Below, in pieces: positions 34,847 through 39,348 of a DNA stretch of 39,348 nucleotides (its first letter is position 1; every line of letters begins with the position of its first letter). The position numbers and the translations under genes were made by a program. The stretch is taken from assembly GCA_021787395.1 (NCBI GenBank), contig JAJYLZ010000032.1, positions 1 to 39,348 on the forward strand, written 5' to 3'. The stretch is from Chloroflexota bacterium. Lineage in GTDB: Bacteria; Chloroflexota; Limnocylindria; Limnocylindrales; CSP1-4. Below the pieces are notes generated by a model. That model did no database searches and was not told the DNA's origin. It saw nothing but the letters and a program-made list of their open reading frames with translations.

Positions 34847-35101
34847 ATGTCGGGCCTGCGAGATCGCTGCCCCAGCTGCAGCCGGCGCCTCATCATCACC
34901 CGATTCGACACGACGTTCCGGCTGCCCGATCGGACGGAGCGGCTGTGCTTCGCCATCCCCGGGGGGCTGTGCGAGGACTGCCACCAGCTGTACATCGACC
35001 CTGAGCTGATCGAGTTGCTCGATCTGGGCGAGGCACGCTGCGTGTTCGCCATCGAGAGCGACGTCGTGCTCCAGGAGCAGGCCTGGTCGTCCGCCGACTG
35101 A
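34847..35101 (+). CDS. Small YgiT/MqsA-type zinc-ribbon protein
   Basis: An 84-residue protein with two CxxC knuckles: CPSC near residue 8 and CEDC near residue 41, spaced as in YgiT-type zinc fingers (the N-terminal domain of the MqsA antitoxin), with the family pattern IPGGLCEDCHQLYIDPELIELL. The C-terminal DNA-binding helix-turn-helix of MqsA is absent; instead a short tail (CVFAIESDVVLQEQ) follows. I chose ATG 34847 over GTG 34715, since nothing before residue 45 of the longer frame looks conserved. No ribosome site is seen; a TAGCAT at 34791-34796 could start the transcript. It is not beside a toxin gene. Its role is unknown, perhaps a metal-dependent regulator. Confidence 0.7.
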   Translation: MSGLRDRCPSCSRRLIITRFDTTFRLPDRTERLCFAIPGGLCEDCHQLYIDPELIELLDLGEARCVFAIESDVVLQEQAWSSAD

Positions 35102-35177
35102 CGGACCGCGGCCGCGCCGCCCGGCTCGGGGCCCGGGGGCACCCGCCGGCCGCTCGCCGCCGCCCGGCCGGGCGAGG

Positions 35178-36266
35178 CTAGCGCCGCCTCGCGGCCGGGA
35201 CGCTCGGCCCGCCGGCCCGTGCACCGCCCGGGGCGACGCGCTCCGCGACCCAGGCGACCCAGGCCATCCGCCGCTGGCCGTCGGTGCTGGCCGCGGCGTC
35301 GGCGTGCTTGGCCATCCGGTCGAGGGCGAGCAGGCCGTCCAGCGCCGCCTCGAGCTCCGGGACCGTCCAGGCGGCCGCCTGTTCCGCCCGCCGCTGGACC
35401 ACGTAGGGATTGCCGCCGATCAGCTTGACGAGGTCGGCGGGCCGCGCGCCCCGATCCCGTGCGTCGAGGGCCATCAGGAGCTCCCGGATGCGGCGGTGGA
35501 GCAGCACCAGCACCACCTGCTCGGGCTGGGTCTCGAGCGCCCGGTCGAGCGCCGGGCCCGCGGCGTCGGCGCGACGGGCGGCGACCGCGTCCGACAGGGC
35601 CCACAGGCTGTCAGGCACCGTCTCCGCGACGAGCGCCCGGACGTCGTCCGCGGTGACGGGCTCGCCGCCGCGGTACAGCGCCAGCTTCTCCAGCTCCCCG
35701 ACGGCGACCGCGCTCATCTGGCGCCGGTCCACGTCGCCCTCGCCGACATGGGAGCCGATCCGCCGGGCGATCTCGCGGGCGGCGCCCGGGCCGAGGGAGA
35801 TCCCCATGTCGGCCGCCCGCCCGCCGATCCAGGCCGGCATCTCCCCGGCACTCGGCGCGCGGCAGGGGCGGGCGGTGCCGCCCGCCTTCTGGACCCCGGC
35901 CTCGAGGTCCACCAGCGACTTCGGGCGCTTCCGCCCTCCGGACGCGTCGAACTCGAGGAGCACCAGGGCGTTGCCGGGCGCGACCGAGGCGATCACCCCG
36001 TCGAGCGCCTCGCGGAGCGCCTTGGAGCGGACGAGCGGCATCGGGTCGGCCACGACGGCGACGGTGCCCCCGCCGAACATCGGCGCGACGGCGACCCGCT
36101 CCGAGAGGGCGGCAGGCGTGACGTCCCTGCCGTTCACCCGCCACCGGTCCGGCGGCGCGCCGGTGTCCCGGGCGAGGCCCTCCACGACGGACCCCACGAG
36201 CCGCTCCATGGCCCACTCGTCGTCGCCCCACAGGTAGAGCACCTGGGGCCGGTCGGCCGTGCTCAC
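35178..36266 (-). CDS. holA: DNA polymerase III subunit delta
   Basis: The delta subunit opens the beta clamp within the clamp-loader complex. The 362-residue product is slightly long. The family start LYLWGDDEWAMERLVGSVVEGL is followed by NGRDVTPAALSERVAVAPMFGGGTVAVVADP, ALVLLEFDAS, IGGRAADMGISLGPGAAREIARRIG, ELEKLALYRGGEPVTADDVRALV and LVLLHRRIRELLMALDARDRG. The GTG at 36266 overlaps the stop of the HD-phosphohydrolase gene (GTGA). Order comEC - HD - holA puts it beside comEC, a very common pairing across bacteria, which supports the call. Confidence 0.93.
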   Translation of the reverse strand: MSTADRPQVLYLWGDDEWAMERLVGSVVEGLARDTGAPPDRWRVNGRDVTPAALSERVAVAPMFGGGTVAVVADPMPLVRSKALREALDGVIASVAPGNALVLLEFDASGGRKRPKSLVDLEAGVQKAGGTARPCRAPSAGEMPAWIGGRAADMGISLGPGAAREIARRIGSHVGEGDVDRRQMSAVAVGELEKLALYRGGEPVTADDVRALVAETVPDSLWALSDAVAARRADAAGPALDRALETQPEQVVLVLLHRRIRELLMALDARDRGARPADLVKLIGGNPYVVQRRAEQAAAWTVPELEAALDGLLALDRMAKHADAAASTDGQRRMAWVAWVAERVAPGGARAGGPSVPAARRR

Positions 36267-36919
36267 CGGGCTGCACTCCGGCGGCCGGCTGCCTCTCGGA
36301 GCTCGCGTCGCGACCAGCGGAGGCGGGCCACGTCTTCTGGGGCGATGCCGGCCTTCGCGCACACGTCGCGCTCGAGGTCGCGGGCGCGCTCGACGACCCG
36401 CGAGGCCGTCTCGTCGTCCCAGCCCGCGCCGGTGGGCCCGCCGCCGCGCGGGCGCACGTGCTCGCCCGGCCCGGACGGGTAGCGGCGGCGCCAGGAGGCG
36501 AACCGCGCCTCCATCGGCTCGAGCCGCTGGCCGGCGCGCTTGTCCGCGTAGGCGATGATCCGCGCCTCGATCGGCGCCGTGGCCAGTCGCGCCGCGAGGC
36601 CGTCGTCCGCGAGATGGGTCACCGGATGGTCGCGGACGAGCGGTGCGAGCTCATCGAGGCCGCGGGCCGCGAGCCAGGCCGCCGACCCCTCGCCGTGCCG
36701 GAGGCGGCCGTCCGAGCCGGCGGCCGGCAGCTTGTCGACATCGTGCAGCAGCGCCGCCGCGTCCAGGGCGGCGCGATCGACCGGCACGCCCTGTGCCGAC
36801 ACCCGCCTCGCGAGCCAGGCGGCCACGTCGGCGACGGCGCAGGCGTGGCGGAGGAACCACTCGGGCGGATCGAGCGAGATCAGCAGGCTCGCCGCCTCGC
36901 GGCGTCGGGGGACCGTCAT
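36263..36919 (-). CDS. HD-domain metal-dependent phosphohydrolase
   Basis: A 218-residue HD-superfamily hydrolase. The metal-binding residues are in FLRHACAVADVAAWLAR (first His), AALLHDVDKLP (HD pair, about residue 69), HGEGSAAWLAARG, DHPVTHL and ARIIAYADKRAGQRL (final Asp). The layout recalls HDIG-type and YqeK-type enzymes that cut nucleotides or dinucleoside tetraphosphates; the substrate is not resolved. The ATG at 36919 overlaps a TGA in the neighbouring frame (ATGA), but the comEC frame runs across this gene to 36651 and overlaps it by 269 bp, an arrangement that suggests a frameshift at the end of comEC. The HD domain needs the N-terminus, so a later start is unlikely. Confidence 0.85.
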   Translation of the reverse strand: MTVPRRREAASLLISLDPPEWFLRHACAVADVAAWLARRVSAQGVPVDRAALDAAALLHDVDKLPAAGSDGRLRHGEGSAAWLAARGLDELAPLVRDHPVTHLADDGLAARLATAPIEARIIAYADKRAGQRLEPMEARFASWRRRYPSGPGEHVRPRGGGPTGAGWDDETASRVVERARDLERDVCAKAGIAPEDVARLRWSRRELREAAGRRSAAR

Positions 36920-39348
36920 GCCGTCGATCGTATCCGGTGCGGGGCGTCGCGGCCGTGCCACGGGTCCCCGCTGCGTGGACCTCGACGCCGGCCGGGAGCA
37001 GGTCCGCCTCCAGCCGACCCTCGAGGTCGGTGCGGCGCACGCGCGCGCCGGCGTCCCGCAGGCGGGCGAGCGTCGAGGAGGCCGGGTGGCCGTAGTCGTT
37101 GCCCGCGCCCACCGAGACCAGCGCGACCGCCGGACGGGCGGCCGCGAGCAGGGGCGCCGACGTGGCCGTGGCGCTGCCGTGGTGGGCGACCTTGAGGACG
37201 TCCACCGGCGGCAGCCCCGCGGCCAGCAGCGACGCGTCCACGTCGTCCTCGGCATCGCCGGTCAGGAGGAAGCGCCGACCGGACGCCGTCCCGAGCAGGA
37301 CGATCGAGGTGTCGTTGACCGCCCGCCCCGTGGCGCCGGGTGCCGCCGGCACCGCCCCCGGCTCCGGCCAGCGCACCTCGAGGGCGATGTCGCCGAGCCG
37401 GAGGCGAGCCCCCGCCGCGAGCGTCCCCCGAGGCGGGCCGCGCCGGAGCGCCGCGTCCCACGCCTCCCAGCCGGGGCCCGTGCCGCGCATTCCCGGCTCG
37501 AACACCCGCCCGACTCGATACCGCTCGAGCACCCGCACGAGCCCTGCGACGTGGTCCTCGTGCGGGTGGGTCAGCACGACGATGTCGAGCCGACGGTCCC
37601 ACGGCGGCACCACCGCGTCGAGCTGGGCGAGCACCCGGTCCGGGTCGGGGCCGCCGTCGACCAGCATCCGGGCCCCGTCACGGCTCTCCACGAGGATCGC
37701 GTCGCCCTGCCCGACGTCGAGCACGACGAGGCGGTCCGGCCGCCCGACGACGTCGGCTGCCGCGAGGCCCGTGACGCTCACCGCGATGGCTGCGACCGCG
37801 AGTGCGGCGCGCTCGGGGCCGGTCGTGGTCCGTGGCCGGCGCCGCGACCCGGCGGCGCGGCCAGGTCTGCTGCCCGGCTCGGCGCCTGGCGGCCTCGGTC
37901 GGCTGCGGCGGTGGCGCGCCCGCCAGCGGAGGGCGGCGAGCACGCCGACCACGAGCGCGACGGCCGCTGCGGCCGCGGGGACCGCGAGCTCCGGGGGCAG
38001 CGCGACCGCGGCGAACGGCAGCGCGGCCGCACACCGGACCACCGCGACCATGACGTGCAGCAGCAGCCAGCCCGGGAGCCCGGCCAGCACGCCGAGCAGC
38101 GGCGGCGCGCCCAGCTGCACGAGCCAGCCTCCGACCAGGCCGACGGCCCCGCCGGCCATCGCCGCGGGCACCAGCGGGACGACGAGCAGGTTCGCCGCGG
38201 GCCCCACGAGCGAGAGGCGCCCGAACGTCGCGAGCACGTCCGGCAGGGTGGCCGCCTGGGCCGCGAGCGTGATGCCCAGCCCCTCGGCCAGCCAGCCGGG
38301 GAGCCGGCCGCCCCCGAGCCCTCCCAGCCAGGCGCCGAGGGGCGTCCCCCAGGCGAGCAGTCCCGCGGTGGCCATGACCGAGAGGCGGAAGCCGGCGTCG
38401 CCGATCATGGCGGGGTCGAGGAGGAGCAGCCCGGCAGCAGCGAGCGCCAGGGCGGCCGACGCCCGGACGCCCCGGCCCGAGGCTCGCGCCAGCAGGACGA
38501 CCCCGGCCATCACGGCGGCCCTGACGACGGACGGCGACGCCCCCGCCGCCACGACGTACGCGGCGATCACGCCCCCGGTGGCGAGCCCGACCAGGCGCCG
38601 CGGCCGGCCGCGCAGGAGCACCCCCACGAGCGCTGCGACGATGGCGATGTTCCAGCCCGAGATCGCCACGACGTGGCTCACGCCAGCCGTCGCGAAGTCC
38701 GCGGCGAGGGCCCGGTCCACCCGCTCTCGCAGGCCGACCAGGATGCCTGCGGCGAGCCCCGCCTCGGGCTCGGGAAGCGCGAGGCGGAGGGCATCGCCCG
38801 CCCCGTCGCGCACGGCCTGCACCGACGGCCACGCCGCGGCACGCACGATGCGGACGCTCGTGGCGCGCAGGCTTCCCGACGCGCCCGTTCGCGTCAGGTA
38901 CTCGCCGTACGGATCGTCCTCCGGCGGCGGCTCCAGGCGTCCGTCCACCTCGATCACGGCCCCGGCGGCGACGGCGGGGAACGCTGGCAGCGTCGCCGCG
39001 ACGACCACCGGCGCTGCCGGCCCGCCGATCGCGATGCGCGCCAGCTGCGCCCCGTCCTTGGGCGATCCCATCGAGACCACCTCGGCCGTCCACGGCGCGG
39101 GGCCGGCGTCCGCGAGGGGCGGCAGGGCGGCGTCCGGCGGCGCCAGGGCCAGCCGGAGCGCGACGACGACGGCGCCGAGTCCGGCCGCCGCGACGGCCCG
39201 CCTCGCGGGGCGCGTGCGCACCGGGGCCCCGAGCCCGCCGACTGCGGCAGCCAGGAGGCCCGCGGCGAGCAGGAGGACGGGCGACCCCCCGGCCCAGCCT
39301 ACCGCCGCACCGGCCGCCACCCCGACCGCGAACCACGCCGAGCGCGGA
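36651..39348 (-). CDS. comEC: ComEC/Rec2-family DNA-uptake channel, 5' end cut by window
   Basis: ComEC moves single-stranded DNA across the inner membrane during natural transformation. The frame is open at the window edge, so the N-terminus is missing some residues. From N to C: hydrophobic start, an OB-like DUF4131 region (AEVVSMGSPKDGAQLARIAIGG, EVDGRLEPPPEDDPYGEYL), the Competence domain with GILVGLRERVDRALAADFATAGVSHVVAISGWNIAIVAAL and several membrane segments, and a metallo-beta-lactamase domain with VLTHPHEDHVAGLVRVL, FLLTGDAEDDVDAS and KVAHHGSATATSAPLL. Family similarity stops near 36970 (LEADLLPAGVEVHA). The rest, about 100 Arg/Pro/Gly-rich residues to the stop at 36651, is out-of-frame-like sequence lying over the HD gene; a TGA at 36916-36918 in another frame looks like the natural end. 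Confidence 0.9.
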   Translation of the reverse strand, partial: PRSAWFAVGVAAGAAVGWAGGSPVLLLAAGLLAAAVGGLGAPVRTRPARRAVAAAGLGAVVVALRLALAPPDAALPPLADAGPAPWTAEVVSMGSPKDGAQLARIAIGGPAAPVVVAATLPAFPAVAAGAVIEVDGRLEPPPEDDPYGEYLTRTGASGSLRATSVRIVRAAAWPSVQAVRDGAGDALRLALPEPEAGLAAGILVGLRERVDRALAADFATAGVSHVVAISGWNIAIVAALVGVLLRGRPRRLVGLATGGVIAAYVVAAGASPSVVRAAVMAGVVLLARASGRGVRASAALALAAAGLLLLDPAMIGDAGFRLSVMATAGLLAWGTPLGAWLGGLGGGRLPGWLAEGLGITLAAQAATLPDVLATFGRLSLVGPAANLLVVPLVPAAMAGGAVGLVGGWLVQLGAPPLLGVLAGLPGWLLLHVMVAVVRCAAALPFAAVALPPELAVPAAAAAVALVVGVLAALRWRARHRRSRPRPPGAEPGSRPGRAAGSRRRPRTTTGPERAALAVAAIAVSVTGLAAADVVGRPDRLVVLDVGQGDAILVESRDGARMLVDGGPDPDRVLAQLDAVVPPWDRRLDIVVLTHPHEDHVAGLVRVLERYRVGRVFEPGMRGTGPGWEAWDAALRRGPPRGTLAAGARLRLGDIALEVRWPEPGAVPAAPGATGRAVNDTSIVLLGTASGRRFLLTGDAEDDVDASLLAAGLPPVDVLKVAHHGSATATSAPLLAAARPAVALVSVGAGNDYGHPASSTLARLRDAGARVRRTDLEGRLEADLLPAGVEVHAAGTRGTAATPRTGYDRRHDGPPTPRGGEPADLARSARVVPPPRLRRRRRGRLAREAGVGTGRAGRSRRPGRGGAAARCRQAAGRRLGRPPPARRGVGGLARGPRPR

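Noticed and set aside
34847..35101. MqsR/MqsA toxin-antitoxin system
   Set aside because: No toxin gene is adjacent and the helix-turn-helix half of MqsA is missing.

Overview
The window is very GC-rich (by eye above 70%), densely packed chromosomal DNA with no rRNA, tRNA, insertion sequence, phage or CRISPR signal. The gene set points to a Gram-positive-type or monoderm-like, high-GC bacterium: an LCP-family wall enzyme, OpcA next to glucose-6-phosphate dehydrogenase, ComEC with an SGWNIAI motif, and a recurring leaderless-start promoter. My best guess is a high-GC member of Chloroflexota (Limnocylindria-like), with Actinomycetota as the alternative; no marker gene here settles it.

Layout. 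1-10621 (minus strand) is a central-carbon block read tkt - rpiB - zwf - opcA - pgl - alpha/beta hydrolase - glsB-like - citrate synthase - LCP protein (cut by the window edge). It carries the oxidative pentose phosphate entry (zwf, its assembly factor opcA, pgl) and two non-oxidative enzymes (tkt, rpiB). 10811-17005 is an envelope cluster: two paralogous membrane-anchored esterases flank a GT2 glycosyltransferase and an MprF-type aminoacyl-lipid transferase. 17214-21443 holds a PfkB sugar/nucleoside kinase, a convergent S9 peptidase and pseudouridine-5'-phosphate glycosidase psuG. 21695-24863 holds an unrecognised protein with an internal duplication, a 51-residue membrane peptide, an EamA transporter, an MtnX-like HAD phosphatase and a frameshifted nitroreductase. 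24985-32226 holds a TAP-type lipoprotein hydrolase, pyrG, an 800-bp non-coding gap, rho, a structured leader and a LysM-M23 peptidase. 32310-34706 is the classic obgE - nadD - rsfS run, then a small zinc-ribbon protein. 35178-39348 (minus) is comEC - HD phosphohydrolase - holA with 4-bp or longer overlaps.

Most notable. (1) The pyrG-rho gap carries eight copies plus one half copy of a 17-bp inverted repeat, CACAAC-N5-GTTGTG, running up to the -35 box of a strong predicted rho promoter; I do not recognise this element. (2) At least six genes have TANNNT exactly six bases before an ATG/GTG, which implies widespread leaderless transcription. (3) A perfect 98-bp tandem duplication covers the promoter and first codons of the S9 peptidase. 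(4) A multi-hairpin leader precedes the LysM-M23 gene.
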